DNA of 64,000 bases. Origin: Triticum aestivum. Lineage: Eukaryota; Streptophyta; Magnoliopsida; Poales; Poaceae. Numbering within the stretch: position 1 is the stretch's first letter; the number at the start of each line of letters is the position of its first letter. A program made the translations under genes and the position numbers. Location of the stretch: assembly GCF_018294505.1 (NCBI RefSeq), contig NC_057807.1, positions 172,709,498 to 172,773,497 of the forward strand. Reading direction: 5' to 3'. Below are positions 34,776 to 46,994 of the stretch, one piece after another. The notes beneath the pieces were generated by a model that was not told where the DNA came from, did no database searches, and saw only the letters and a program-made list of their open reading frames with translations.

Positions 34776-35634
34776 ATTTCCAATCAACAATATGTCATCC
34801 ACATATAATATTATAAATGCTAAAGAGCTCCCACTCATTTTCTTGTTAATACAGGCTTCTCCGAAAGTCTATATAAAACCATATGCTTTGATCACCTCAT
34901 CAAAGCGAATATTCCAACTCCGAGATGCTTGCACCAGTCCATAGATGGATTGCTAGAGCTTGCACACTTTGTTAGAACCTTTAGGATCGACAAAACCTTC
35001 TGGTTGCATCATATACAACTCTTCTTTTAGAAATCCAATAAGGAATGCAGTTTGGACGTCCATTTGCCAGATTTCATAATCATAAAATGCGGCAACTGCT
35101 AACATGATTCGGACAGACTTAAGCATCGCTATGGGTGAGAAAGTCTCATCGTAGTCAACTCCTTGAACTTGTCGAAAACCCTTTTGCGACAAGTCAGGAT
35201 TTTTAGAAAGTAACATTACCATCATCACCAGTCTTCTTCTTGAAGATCCATTTATTCTATATGGGTCACCGATCATCGGGCAAATCCACCAAAGTCCACA
35301 CCTTGTTCTCATACATGGATCCTATCTCAGATTTCATGGCCTCAAGCCCTTTATTGGAATCTGGGCTCATCATAGCTTCTTCATAGTTTGTAGGTTCACC
35401 ATGATCTAGTAACATGACTTCCAGAATAGGATTACCATACCACTCTGGTGTTGATCGTGTTGTGGTTGACCTACGAGGTTTGGTAGTAACTTGATCTGAA
35501 GTTTCATGATCATCATCATTAGCTTCCTCCCTAGTTGGTGTAGGCATCATGGGAACGGATTTCTCAGATGAGCTACTTTCCAAATTGAGAGAGGGTACAA
35601 TTACCTCATCAAGTTCTACTTTTCTCCCACTCAC
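34776..35634 (-). pseudogene. Copia reverse transcriptase fragment
   Basis: Minus-strand Copia RT in two overlapping frames: 35634-35266 (acidic linker, WYGNP and NYEEAM, then VWTLVDLP) and 35312-34953 (YDETFSPIAMLKSVR, then QMDVQTAFL with the first catalytic Asp, and QPEGFVDPKG). A frameshift near 35270-35310 and a stop at 34953 break it. The YVDD part is missing because the forward Tat-like element begins at 34775. The sequence is BARE/Angela type. Confidence 0.85.
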
Positions 35635-36632
35635 TTATTTTGAGAGAAACTCCTTCTCTAGAAAGGTTCCTTTCTTGGCAACAACGATCTTTCCTTTGGA
35701 TCTGTGGTAGAAGGTATACCCAATTGTTTCCTTAGGGTATCCTATGAAGACGCACTTCTCTGATTTGGGTTCGAGCTTATCAGGCTGAAGCCTTTTGACA
35801 TAAGTGTCGCAACCCAAACTTTAAGAAACGACATCTTAGGTTTATTGCCAAATCACAATTCATACGGTGTCATCTCAATGGATTTAGACAATACCCTATT
35901 TAACTTTAATGCAGCTGTCTCTGATGCATAACCCCAAAACGATAGTGGTAAATCGGTAAGAGACATCATAGATCACACCGTATCTAATAAAGTATGGTTA
36001 GAACATTCAGACACACCATTACGCTGTGGTGTTCCAGGTGGCCTGAGTCGTGAAACTATTCCGCATTGTTTTTAAATGAAGGCTGAAGGCCAAACTCTTA
36101 AATCAAATGTTTGCCTCCGTGATCAGATCGTAGAAAGTTTATTATCTTGTTATGATGAATCTCCACTTCACTCTGAAATTCTTTGAACTTTCAAATATTT
36201 CAGACTTGTGATTCATTAAGTAGATATACCCATATCTACTCAAATCGTCTGTGAAGGTCAGAAAATAACGATACCCGCCACAAGCCTCAACACTTCTTGG
36301 ACCGCATACATCGGTATGTAATATTTCCAATAAGTCATTGGCTCGCTCCATTGTTCCGGAGAACGGAGTTTTAGTCATCTTCCCATGAGGCATAGTTCGC
36401 AAGTATCAAATGTTTCATAATCAAGTGACTCCAAAAGTCCATCGGCATGGAGTTCCTTCATGTGCTTCAAACCAATATGACCTAAATGGCAGTGCCTCAA
36501 ATATGTTGCAATATCATTATCAACTTTGCATCTTCTGTCATCGATATTATGAATATGTGTATCACCACAATCGAGATTCAATAGAAACAAATCACTCTTC
36601 AAGGGCGGATGGCCAGAAAAGATATTACTCAT
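35635..36632 (-). pseudogene. Copia integrase region (pre-integrase zinc finger to linker)
   Basis: Decayed minus-strand coding. At 36632-36375 the pre-integrase HHCC finger is readable (LRHCHLGHIG ... CELC). At 36402-36142 the catalytic core starts (HTDVCGPRS, YFLTFTDDLSRYGY), giving the first two acidic residues. At 35817-35635 the C-terminal part reads CVFIGYPKETIGYTFY. Stops and frameshifts interrupt it, including a break between 36142 and 35817. Confidence 0.8.
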
Positions 36633-36677
36633 ATAAATAGAACAACCATTATTCTCTGATTTAGATGAATGACCGTC

Positions 36678-37065
36678 TCACACCAAACAAGATCCAAATA
36701 TAATGTTCATGCTCAATGCTGGCACCAAATAACAATTATTCAGGTCTGAAACTAATCTCGAAGGTAGATGTAGAGGTAGCGTGCCGACGGCGATCACATC
36801 GACCTTGGAACCATTCCCGACACACATCGTCACCTCGTCCTTATCCAATCTTCTCTTAATCTGCAGTCCCTGTTTCGAGTTACAAATATGAGCAACTGAA
36901 CTAGTATCAAATACCCATGCACTACTACGAGCATTACTAAGGTACACATCAATAACATGTATATCAAATATACCTTTGTTCACTTTGCCATCCTTCTTAT
37001 CCGTCGAATACTTGGGGTAGTTCCGCTTCCGGTGACCAGTCCCTTTGAAGTAGAATCACTCAGTT
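36678..37065 (-). pseudogene. Copia zinc knuckle and aspartic protease
   Basis: The frame 36983-36678 carries the Copia protease with WVFDTSSVAHICNS. The catalytic DTG is DTS here, so the active site is altered. Just upstream (about 36996-37065) the gag zinc knuckle is recognisable by spacing, but its cysteines are replaced by a stop, Phe and Tyr, leaving FKGTGHRKRN. Both changes show that this copy is dead. Confidence 0.75.
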
Positions 37066-37272
37066 TCAGGCTTACGTCCAACTTTGGGTTTCTTCCCGGA
37101 AGTGGCAACTTGCTAGCCATTCTTCTTGAAGTTCCTTTTCTTTCCCTTGCCCTTTTTGTTGAAACTAGTGGTCTTGTTAACCATCAACACTTGATGCTCC
37201 TTCTTGATTTCTACCTCCAGAGCTTTGAGCATTGCGAACAGCTCGGGAATATTCTTCTCCATCCATTGCATA

Positions 37273-37806
37273 TTATAGTTCATCACGATGCCTTTCTAGC
37301 TTGTTGGCAGTGATTGGATAACTGTCAATAACACTATCATCTGGTAGATTAATGCCCAGCTGAGTCAAGTGATTATGATATCCATACATTGTGAGTATAT
37401 GTGCACTGACAGAACTGCTCTCCTCCATCTTGCAGCTATAGAACTTGTTGGAGACTTCATATCTCTCAACTCGGGCATCTGCTTGAAATATTAACTTCAA
37501 CTTTTGGATCATCTCATATGCTCCATGACGTTCAAAATGTCTTTAAACTCTCGATTCTAAGCCGTAAAGCATGGCACACTGAACTATCGAGTAGTCATCA
37601 ACACGCGACTGCCAAGCATTCACAACGTCTGCAGTTGCTGGAGGGGGTGGTACACCTAGCGGTGCATTAAGGACATAATTCTTCTGTGCAGAAATGAGGA
37701 TAATCCTCAAGTTACGGACCCAGTCCGTGTAGTTTCTACCATTATCTTTCAACTTAGCTTTCTCAAGGAACACAATAAAATTCAAGGGAACGGTAGCACG
37801 GGCCAT
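37273..37806 (-). pseudogene. gag: Copia gag (BARE type), broken
   Basis: Minus-strand gag begins at ATG 37806 (MARATVPLNFIVFL, then NYTDWVRNLRIILI), runs to a stop at 37543, and resumes in another frame at 37512-37273 (ARVERYEVS ... SVSAHILTMYG). These are the capsid blocks of BARE/Angela-type Copia gag. A stop and a frameshift near 37540 separate the halves. Confidence 0.85.
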
Positions 37807-38836
37807 TGATCTACAACATAGATATGCAAAAACTATAAGGACTAAGTTAATGATGAATTAAGTTTAGTGAATCATATTACTTAAGAACTACCACTTAGAT
37901 AGATACCTCTCAAGTCATCTAAATGATACATGTTCCAAATCAACTAAACCAAGTCCAATCATGACGTGAGATGGAGTAGTCATCAATGGTGAACATCTCT
38001 ATGTTGATCATATCTACTATATGATTCACGTTCGACCTTTCGGTCTCCAGTGTTCCGAGGCCATGTCTATACATGCTAGGCTCGTTAGGTTTAACCTGAG
38101 TATTTGACATGTGCAAAACTGTCTTGCACCCGTTGTATGTGAACGTAGGGCCTATCACACCCAATCATCATGTGGTGTCTCAACACGAAGAACTGTCGCA
38201 ATGGTGCATGCTCAGGGAGAACACTTATACCTTCAAATTTTAGTTAGGATCATCTTATAATGCTACTGCTGTACTAAGCAAAATAAGATGCATAAAAGAT
38301 AAACATCACATGCAATTGAAATATGTGACATGATATGGCCATCATCATCCTGTGCTTTTGATCTCCATCTGCAAAGCCCCGTCATGATCTCCATCGTCAT
38401 CGGCTCGACACCTTGATCTCCATCGTTGCATCATGGTCGTCTCATCAACTATTGCTTCTACAACTATCGCTAATGCATAGTGATAAAGTAAAGCAATTAC
38501 ATGGCATTTGCATTTCATACAATAAAGCGACAACCATAAGGCTCCTGCCAGTTGCCGATAACTTTTACAAAACATGATCATCTCATACAATAACGTATAT
38601 CACATCATGTCTTAACCATATCACATCAGAACATGCCCTGCAAAAACAAGTTAGACGTCCTCTACTTTGTTGTTGCAAGTTGTACGTGGCTGCTACAGGC
38701 TTCTAGCAATAACCGTTCTTACCTACGACACAAAACCACAATAGTGATTTATCAAGTTTGCTGTTTTAACCTTCAACAAGGACCGGGCACAGTCAAATTT
38801 GATCCAACTAACATTGCAGAAACAAACACCCGCCAA

Positions 38837-38944
38837 CCACCTTCATGCAAAACTATTTGCATGTCTGTCAGTGGAACTAGTCTCGTGAACCCACCTTCAT
38901 GCAAAACTATTTGCATGTCTGTCAGTGGAACTAGTCTCGTGAAC
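38837..38944 (+). repeat. 54-bp perfect tandem duplication in Copia leader
   Basis: Units 38837-38890 and 38891-38944 both start CCACCTTCATGC and end CTCGTGAAC and appear identical. The matching leader at 25670-25720 has one unit. It looks like a recent slippage event. Confidence 0.85.
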
Positions 38945-39085
38945 ATGCTCATGTAAGGTTGGTCTGGGCTGCTTCATCCAACAATACCCTCAAATCAAAA
39001 TAAGACATTGGTGGTAAGTAGTATGACAATCACTGCCCACAACTCTTTGTGTTCTAATCGTGCATATCATGTACGCATAGACCTA

Positions 39086-39097
39086 GCTTGGATACCA
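39086..39097 (-). other. Degenerate initiator-Met type PBS of Copia
   Basis: On the minus strand TGGTATCCAAGC follows the LTR end. It differs from TGGTATCAGAGC at two positions. Confidence 0.7.
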
Positions 39098-39098
39098 C

Positions 39099-40864
39099 TG
39101 TTGGGGAACACAACATGCAATTTCAAAAAAAATCCTACGCTCACGCAAGATCTATCTAGGAGATGCATAGAAACGAGAGGGGGAGAGTGTGTCTATGTAC
39201 CCTCATAGACCGAGACCGGAAGCGTTTGACAACGCGGTTGATGTAGTCGAACTTCTTCTCATTCCGACCGATCAAGCCCCGAATGTACGTCACCTCTGAG
39301 TTCTGCACATGTTCAGCTCGACGACATCCCTCGAACTCTTGATCTAGCAAAGTGTCCAGGGTGTAGATGAGCTCCGTCAGCTAGACAGCGTGGTGATGGT
39401 GATGATGAAGTGATCCGTGCAGGGCTTCGCCTAAGCCCTATGAGAATATGACCGAGGGTGTAATCTGTGGAGGGAGGCGCCGCACATGGCTAACGATTGT
39501 TCCTGTGTTCTAGGCCCCCCTCCCCATGTATATATAGGTGGGAGATGGAGGGGAGGAGCAGGGGGCACCCAAAGTACTAGGAATCCTACTTGGGAGTCTC
39601 CCCCAATTCGGCCTCACCCATTCCTTATTCACCGGACAGGGAAGGAAGGAGGAGGGAGGAGGGAAGGAAGGGGGAGACCGAATCCATCCCCTTACTTTCT
39701 CTCTTCCCCTCTTTCCTTCCCCTCAGGTGCGGCTCACATGGGGGGCACAACAGCCCCTGCTGGCCGTTTTGTTTCCCCTCTTGGCCCATTAGGGCCATAT
39801 CTTTGCCGAGGGGAGCCCGAAACCCCTTCTGGTGACCCGATATGTACCCGGTACCCTTCAGAATACTTCTGGTGTCCGAATACCATCGTCCTATATATCA
39901 ATTGTTACCTCTCAACCATTTTGAGACTCCTCGTCATGTAAATGATCTCATCCGGGACTCCGAACAACTTTTTGTCACCAAATCACATAACTCATATAAT
40001 ACAAAATCATCTTCAAACGATAAGCGTGCGGACCCTACGGGTTCGAGAACTATGTAGACATGACCAAGACACCTCTCTGGTTGATAACCAATAGCGGAAC
40101 CTAGATGCTCATATTGGCTCCTACATATTCTACGAAGATTTTTATCGGTGGAACTGTAATGGCAACATACGTTATTCCCTTTGTCATCGGTATGTTACTT
40201 GCCCGAGATTCGATTGTCAGTATCTTCATACCTAGTTGAATATCATTCCTGGCAAGTCTCTGTACTCGTTCCGTAATACATTATTTCACAACTAACTCAT
40301 TAGTCACTTTTCTTGCAAGGCGTCTTATGATGTGTATAACCGAGAGGGCCCAGAGATACCTCTCCGATACTCAGAGTGACAAATCCAAATCTAGATCTAT
40401 GTCAACCCAACAAACAACTTGGAAGATACCTGTAGAGCATATTTATAATCAGCAAGTTACATTGTGACTTTTGATAGAACACAAGGTATTCTTCCGGTAT
40501 CTGGGAGTTGCATAATCTCATAGTCAAAGGAATATGTATATGACATGAAGAAAGCAATAACAATAAAAGTGAACGATCATAATGCTAAGCTAACAAATGG
40601 GTATTGTCCATCACATCATTCTCCTAATGAAGTGATCCCGTTCATCAAATGGCAACACATGTCTATGGATAGGAAACTTAACCATCTTTTATTAACGAGC
40701 TAGTCTAGTAGAGGCTTACTAGGGACACGATGTTTTGTGTATATATCCACACATGTATCAAATTTCCGTTTAATAAAATTCTAGCATGAATAATAAACAT
40801 TTATTATAAATAAGGAAATATAAAATAACAACTTTATTATTGTCTCTAGGGCATATTTCCTTCA
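39099..40864 (-). repeat. BARE/Angela-type Copia LTR shared by two elements
   Basis: Opens TGTTGGGGAACAC and closes TTTCCTTCA on the plus strand (1766 bp), with a TATA box (TATATATAGG, about 39528-39537). On its left is a PBS and leader; on its right is the reversed PPT (GTATGCCACTTGCAC) and RNase H. It therefore acts as 5' LTR of the left copy and 3' LTR of the right copy, as in a tandem head-to-tail array. Confidence 0.88.
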
Positions 40865-41415
40865 GTATGCCACTTGCACTAGAGTCAATAATCTAGATTA
40901 CATTGTAATGATTCTAGCACCCATGGAGTCTTGGTGCTGATCATGTTTTGCTCGTGGAAGAGGCTTAGTCAATGGGCCTGCCACATTCAGATCTGCATGT
41001 ATTTTGCAAATCTTTATGTCTGTCTCCCTGACTAGATCACAGATGGAGTTGAAGCGTCTCTTGATGTGTTTGCTCTTTTTTTGAAATCTGGATTCCTTTG
41101 CTAAGGCAATTGCTCCAGCATTGTCACAAAAGATTTTCATTAGATCCGATGCACTAGGTATTACACCTAGATCGGATATGAACTCCTTCACCCAAACTCC
41201 TTCATTTGCTGCCTCTGAAGCAGCTATATACTCCGCTTCACACGTAGATACCGCCACGACGCTTTGCTTGGAACTGCACCAACTGACAGCTCCACCATTC
41301 AATATAAATACGAATCCGGTTTGTGACTTAGAGTCATCTAGATTAGTGTCAAAACTAGCATCGGCGTAACCATTTACGATGAGCTCTTTGTCGCCTCAAT
41401 AAACGAGAAACTTAT
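40865..41415 (-). pseudogene. Copia RNase H fragment of the upstream tandem copy
   Basis: Minus-strand frame about 41400-40898 with SWCSSKQSVVAVSTCEAEYI, IFCDNAGAIALAK and GPLTKPLPRAKH, the end of a Copia polyprotein. It is closely related to 22229-22960. It is cut at 41415 by the long-LTR element that starts TGTGACACCC, so no RT or upstream domain remains. Confidence 0.85.
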
Positions 41416-44400
41416 TGTGACACCCTGAATTTTTGCCCTTTTCTTTTTCCTTTGATTTTCTTGGATTTATTGATTTAAATTGCTTTTTTGTGGCTATGTG
41501 GTTCTAAAATTTGGGAAGATCATGTCTTCCTAGGTTTTATAGTGGCTTGTCATCCCCAAAACCATCCCTAGCTCATGTAATTTTCATCCTAGCCTAAATC
41601 CCAATATTCTTTTATTGTGAGTATTCCTTTTTCGTTAAAGGAATAACCTTTAAACCCTAGGTTGTGAAGCAACCTATATTTTTGTCACTCCCAAAATTTC
41701 CCAAATAATTCTAATAAATTGTTTGGGTCCTATCTTGCTCAAATGTGGCAAAATATTTCATTGGCATGTTCAAAATCAATGCCCTAAATAGCATTTGCAA
41801 AGCAAGTGCTATTTACCTTTGCCCAATTGACCCCAAACTTCTTGGACATCGTTTCGTATCCATATAATTGCCCCATGCCAAAGTTCAACTCAACTTGTTT
41901 AGTAAATTTTCCTGAGCAATTTTTTAAATTTCCTGTCCAAGGGAAGACATTGTGAAGGAACTACTAGCTAGGCATATCCAAATGAGTTGAAATATTTCAA
42001 GGTCCTCCATATGATAAAATCATGACTCTCCACCAAATTTGAGCTCATGTAACTCATTTATGTGAGCCCAGCTCCAAATCTTTGTTTCTAGTCAGATTTT
42101 CTAGTTTGTGAAGCAACTATATTTTGCATTGCTTCATTTAAGCTGAAAATTTTCTAGTGCATTCTACTATCCAAATCAACTCCCTCCACCAAGTTTTGGC
42201 GCAATCCATTACTCTATTTTCCTAGTGCAATTTTCCCAAAATTTTGTCTAGAGAGATGCTTTGTGAAGCAAGTGCCACTTTGACTCATCCAAATGCCATG
42301 AAACTTTTTGGGCATCCTCATATTCCTAAATCATTGGGCCATGAGCATTGTCATCTCATTTCATGTACTTATGTGAGTGCAATTTCAAAATCTCCATTTC
42401 TGGCCAGTATGGCACTTTCTATAACGACCACCCTCTAAACTCCTCCTCTTAAGCTGATTTTTGGTGATCAGCATCACCTTAGTGTGTGATCGTCACCAGA
42501 AAAATCAGTTCCTTTGTTGCCAAGTTTGTGTCCCCTCTGTGCAGCACAAGCAGGTTGCTGCCATAATGTTTTGGTCCCTCCTGCTTTTTTCTTCTTTTCC
42601 CCTAAACCGACTTATTGCTTCGTTTAGACACAGGGTATCATGGTCATTCTACTCGACATGGTTGGTTCGGCCAGAATGCGCCGCGTATGCCAACTCACGC
42701 GGTGGCCATGGGGTGCATCAGCCTAAACCCGTGCTTTGGCACATTGTCGACCATGTTCCCATCGTTTCCCTCCGCGTCTAGACGTCCCACTTTGTCTAGG
42801 AGCTACCTCGTGATCATCTGCAGCTTCTAGTGCCTCTACGCCGCCTTATCTCGCCGGCGTTTGGTCGCAATCGCCATGCCCGTGCCGCAAACCGCCTCTG
42901 TCCTCCCTTTTTGGCTAGTTGGAGCTCGCTCGTGAGCTCGAGAAGCCTCCCTCGCGCCTATATAAGAGACCCCCGAGTCCTCCCGCAGCTCCCAGGCCCC
43001 TCCCTTGCGTCATTTGCTCACCGGAGTCCTTGGCCCCCTCTTCTTTTCGCCGGAGATCGCCATGGCCGCCTCGGTTCCTCCTCGGTTCCGGCGAGCCTAG
43101 CCTCCATCTCCTCCTCCAGGGTTGTCCATCGCGTTCCTCTCCTCCCCGCGATCCCCGAGTCCGTCCGTCGCCTCCATCTCTTGGCCGTTTCTTCATCTAG
43201 CCTCCTCGAGCTTCCTCGCGCCCTTTTGACCACACCTCCTGGAGGTCCGCCCCACACCATCAGCCTTGCCGAAGTCGTCCCACATCATCGTCAACGGCCG
43301 CCGCCCGTCCACTCCTGTCGCTGTCTGTCTTCGGTCATCACCGTCGTTCCTGGCCGCCCCGGTGCCCTTGCTCCCCGAGAACGGACGTTCCGCTCCGCTG
43401 CGAGCCCGTCGGTGCTTGCGCCCTGGCCGGAGCTGGCCTGGGCCGGCCACCCTTCTCCGCGCCCCTCCTCTGCTCTATTCTGTTCCGCTCGGGAACGAAT
43501 AGGAACGATGGGAGGAGGATGACGATGCCCATCCAGCTAGCCAGGCGGGCCCCGCCTCCCCTCTTGGCCCCATGCATAAGTGAGATATCCCCGGGCCCAA
43601 CTCTGTTAAGTGCAAGCGTATTTGTAAAAATACGTTTTTGTTTTAAAGAAAGCGTATTCCTTCCTTCTTTTGTCATAAATGCGCTTTCCCTTCTGGAAAG
43701 CGTATTTCCTTTAACTGCAGCTAAAAATACATTTTCCTATTCAGAAAACGTATTCATCAGAAGGCGCTTTCTGTTTTCTAATCCAGGGACCTGTTTGCTG
43801 AAGAAATATTCACAGATTGGTCCTTCTCCTTCCACCCTTCATAACTTTTCAACCGTAGAACCGATCGAGGTGAAACCAACGCTCACTTCTTCGTCTCGTC
43901 AAGCTCTTTTTGTTGGTAGCATTTTGACTAGGTGGTCCCATAGTGAAAACGGCCATTTTGCCCTTGCCTCTAATCAGCCCCTCCGAGAGAGAACCGTCTG
44001 GTGTTTCATTTCTGCGGCTTCACCGCACTTCTTCGCGGAGTCTCCGTCACCCCCAAGCAAGACACAACAACCATTTGTATGATAACCATGCAATAGCCAT
44101 GGTTTCTACTTGAATATTTAATAGGAATTTGTCGTTATCTGCCTGCTTGTTTGCTACTACTATCGTTGTTTTGGTTATGCTCGTGGATTCTTGTTCACCT
44201 TCAGGCTATGTTATGATGCATCATGATATCTTGTGCTACTTGCTAGTATCATTTTCACATGTCATGCTTGTTCGTATTAACACATGCTGGTAGTAGTGAT
44301 GTTCTTCTGATGCATGCTTAGTCTGCTATGCAGTACCGTTGCTATGCTTGTTCCGTTGCATCTAGTTGGTTACATGCTTACTTGGTAGTGTTATTGCTAT

Positions 44401-46749
44401 GTTCTTGCATGGTATTTATTCATGATGCTAGTGGTCATGCTATGATTATGATAGAGTTATGCTTGTGTTATTCATGCTCGTCCGCATGCCATGCTCATTC
44501 GGATATATGATTCATTGTGGTTATGCTCGATGATTTGTTATGGTTGCACATTCATGCTCATGTTGGTATCATGCTCATGCATTGTAGTTGCATCATGTTA
44601 TTTTAATATGACTCAGCTTATTGCATTCAAGTTTAACCAGATAATGATGAACTTGAACAACTGTTGGCTGAGTCATGGTGCCACCATATCGAGCTGACCT
44701 ATGCAACCACATTTGCCTTCTAGAAAGAACCTAAATGGGTCTGTTGTCATGCCTTTAGCCGGTGCCTCCAACGAGGGAAGGTTATGCGCAGGCGCTACCT
44801 TGGACGGGTAGGACGGCATAAGCCTTGTGTGCCTGTTGTTGTTGTATGGATCCATGTCCCTGTTTGGGGCCATTTATTTGCCAGGACGGTGGCCGTTGAT
44901 GCCTTTGGTAGGCATGGGGCCACCGATGACTAAGCCCAAAGGGGAGTTGGTCAGAGTGGCCGAGAGAGTGTCATGGCAGTAGGTCGGTTTGGACGGAACG
45001 CCATTGGTCCACACGTATGGGCATGCAAGGCCATGGGTTCCGTGGTGTGGGTATAGTGTGCTAACCTCTGCAAAGTGTGTGTTAAATCTATCAATAGCTG
45101 CGCTCGCGGATATGGGCCCAGTTCAGAGTCGGTCACACTATGAGCAAACAACAATAATAACAACTTGATTAATAACAACCCCGATTTGATGATGAGAAAG
45201 ATGTTGGTTGTGATCGGGAAAGGATCACAGACGTATCATGGATACTGAAGTTGATTGATCTTTATGGGATCAGGAGATTATCACGATTATCAAGGATAGT
45301 GATGTTGGTAAGTTGATGCATGTGTTGGTTACGAGGTAACCCGAGCAGAGTAAGTTGTGCATGATATTGTTAACCTGTTGCATGTAGTTTTATCATGTTC
45401 TTATGCTCATGCCATGCTAAAGTTGTATCATGTTCAGTTGTGCATGCCATGTTGTTCATGATTGATTTAACCTGCTAATGCCATGTTGTTGTTTGTCTTG
45501 ACTGCTTTTGGATATTGTGAGCTTGCAAGTGCATTCAATGTACTGACCTGGCGTGTCATGCCAGTTTGTAGGTCGTGCCTAGATTTCTTGCTTGTTTGGT
45601 GTGGTTCCTGTGTTCGCGAGCTAGGATAAACTTTCCAGCCAGAGTCCTTGCGGATTGGAGTCCATCATCGTCGTTCGTTGTTTCGCCGCCAATAGTTTTT
45701 CCGCTGCCGATAATTGTTCCGCTGCCTCGAGTTGTTATGCTGCTTGCATAGAGAAACTGTGGTTGGCATAGTGTCGCCGTGCCGATGTTATTCATTTTAA
45801 TGTCAGAGATCTTGTATTCATATTCAGGTCGTAATAGAAAGCTGGTTTGTTCTATGCTAAGCAGTGCCGTATTCCAGAAAACTTCATCTCGATCTCTAGG
45901 CTGGAATACGGGGCATTCCGGTTTCTCTGAGACGTGGTGCCACAATGCTTTGTACCAAAGAAGGTCTTGCTGTAGAACGTCCTAGTCCACTGGAACGCTA
46001 GAAAACGGTAGTATAGGGTCTGGTTGTTGCACTTTCTTGCTGCATTTGGTTGTTGCATTTGTTTGCTGCTTATAGTCTTATTCGGTTACCCTAACCCCTG
46101 TTTCGTGCGTAGATGGCGGTCAGCTTCCATGAGTTCGGTGCCCTTCCTAGAGCTCCCGGTGTTGTTCCTATTCTGTTCAGTCCCACTCCTGCACCTCTCA
46201 GCTTTGGCACCCTCCTTGGCGATATGTGGCGTAGCATTTATCCACGTAGAGATCCACCCCATTATCAAGTATTCAAGTTTTTTGCCGGAGGAAGAATCTT
46301 GGAGTATGTTGCCCATATCCATCTGTCATCCTCAATTCCTATTGGTAACCTCACGTACAGTTCAAACGGTGGGGCAATACTCTTGAGTGTGCCGTTCAGC
46401 TTGCCGCAATGTCAGCAATCAGCGGTCTACGTCATCAAGAGAGCATGGTGCAAGAAAACCATGCCTATCAATTCTACCCCACCATCATCGAGAATCCTAA
46501 GAGGATCAAGTTCCCGTCTGTCAATCTTCAAGATGACCTGGTTATCTTTGCCATGTCTCGTTACATGACGGCCAAGTGTCTTCGTATTTCCGAATTAGTC
46601 CGAGATGCCATTCGAGCCAAGAGATTGCTTGGTGCTTCCCCACCTTATATCCGCCAGCCTCTCCAACCCCTCTGCCTCATCCATCCGGAGTTGCAGAGTC
46701 AGTAGTTCCGGTCGCTACTCCCTTAGCTTCTTCGTTAGCTCCCAAGCGT
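41416..46749 (+). mobile_element. Long-LTR Gypsy-like element E (5' part)
   Basis: Begins TGTGACACCCTGAATTTT inside the Copia RNase H region, a start typical of long-LTR Gypsy elements. AT-rich DNA to 42450 is followed by a GC-rich island (42650-43520), then a block with three AAAGCGTATT-like repeats (43610-43780), then T/G-rich DNA full of CATGCT and TGCTCATG words (44150-44650, 45380-45480). An ORF starts at 46113. I could not find a PBS, so the LTR end is not defined and the whole assignment rests on the start, layout and GC island resembling the LARD LTRs. Confidence 0.5.
46113..46705 (+). pseudogene. Frameshifted ORF of element E, unknown function
   Basis: An open frame from ATG 46113 (MAVSFHEFGALPRAPG) runs to 46568, but the plausible protein switches to another frame near 46370 and continues to 46705 (AVQLAAMSAISGLRHQES, then FYPTIIENPKRIKFPSVNL). 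Reading across the shift gives about 195 residues. It has a beta-rich N-terminal half (FKFFAGGRILEYVAHIHL) and an Ala-rich helix, a layout that loosely recalls a double-stranded RNA binding fold; this is inference only. It does not look like gag, RT or integrase. It ends where an Athila LTR begins at 46750. Confidence 0.45.
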
Positions 46750-46994
46750 TGATACGTCTCCAATGTATCTATAATTTTTGATTGTTCCATGCTCTTATAT
46801 TATCTGTTTTGGAAGTTTAATGAGCTTTAATATGCTCTTTTATATTATTTTTGGGACTAACCTATTAACCAAGGCCCAGTGTGAGTTTTTGTTTTTTTGC
46901 GTATTTTAGAGTTTTGTAGAAAAGGAATACCAAACAGAGTCCAAACGGAATGAAACCTTTCCGATGATCTTTCTTGGACCAAAAGCAAACCAGA
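46750..46994 (+). repeat. Athila-type LTR, first 245 bp
   Basis: Starts TGATACGTCTCCAATG and matches the start of the LTRs at 8163, 28991 and 58435 for 245 bases. It is then cut by the CACTA element. The rest of the LTR is not found in the window. Confidence 0.8.

Larger units (their letters stand above)
37807..39098 (-). mobile_element. Copia 5' untranslated leader
   Basis: About 1.3 kb between PBS and gag start on the minus strand. BARE elements are known for long leaders. It contains no gene. It includes a 54-bp tandem duplication (38837-38944). The part 38636-39098 matches 25480-25877. Confidence 0.75.

Noticed and set aside
34776..37806. Possible endogenous pararetrovirus
   Set aside because: Domain order protease-integrase-RT and the motifs are those of Ty1/Copia; LTRs and PPT are present; no movement protein or coat protein is seen.
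42830..43522. A 230-codon forward ORF
   Set aside because: It is Pro/Ser/Arg-rich, sits in a GC-rich island with equally long frames on the other strand, and shows no domain.
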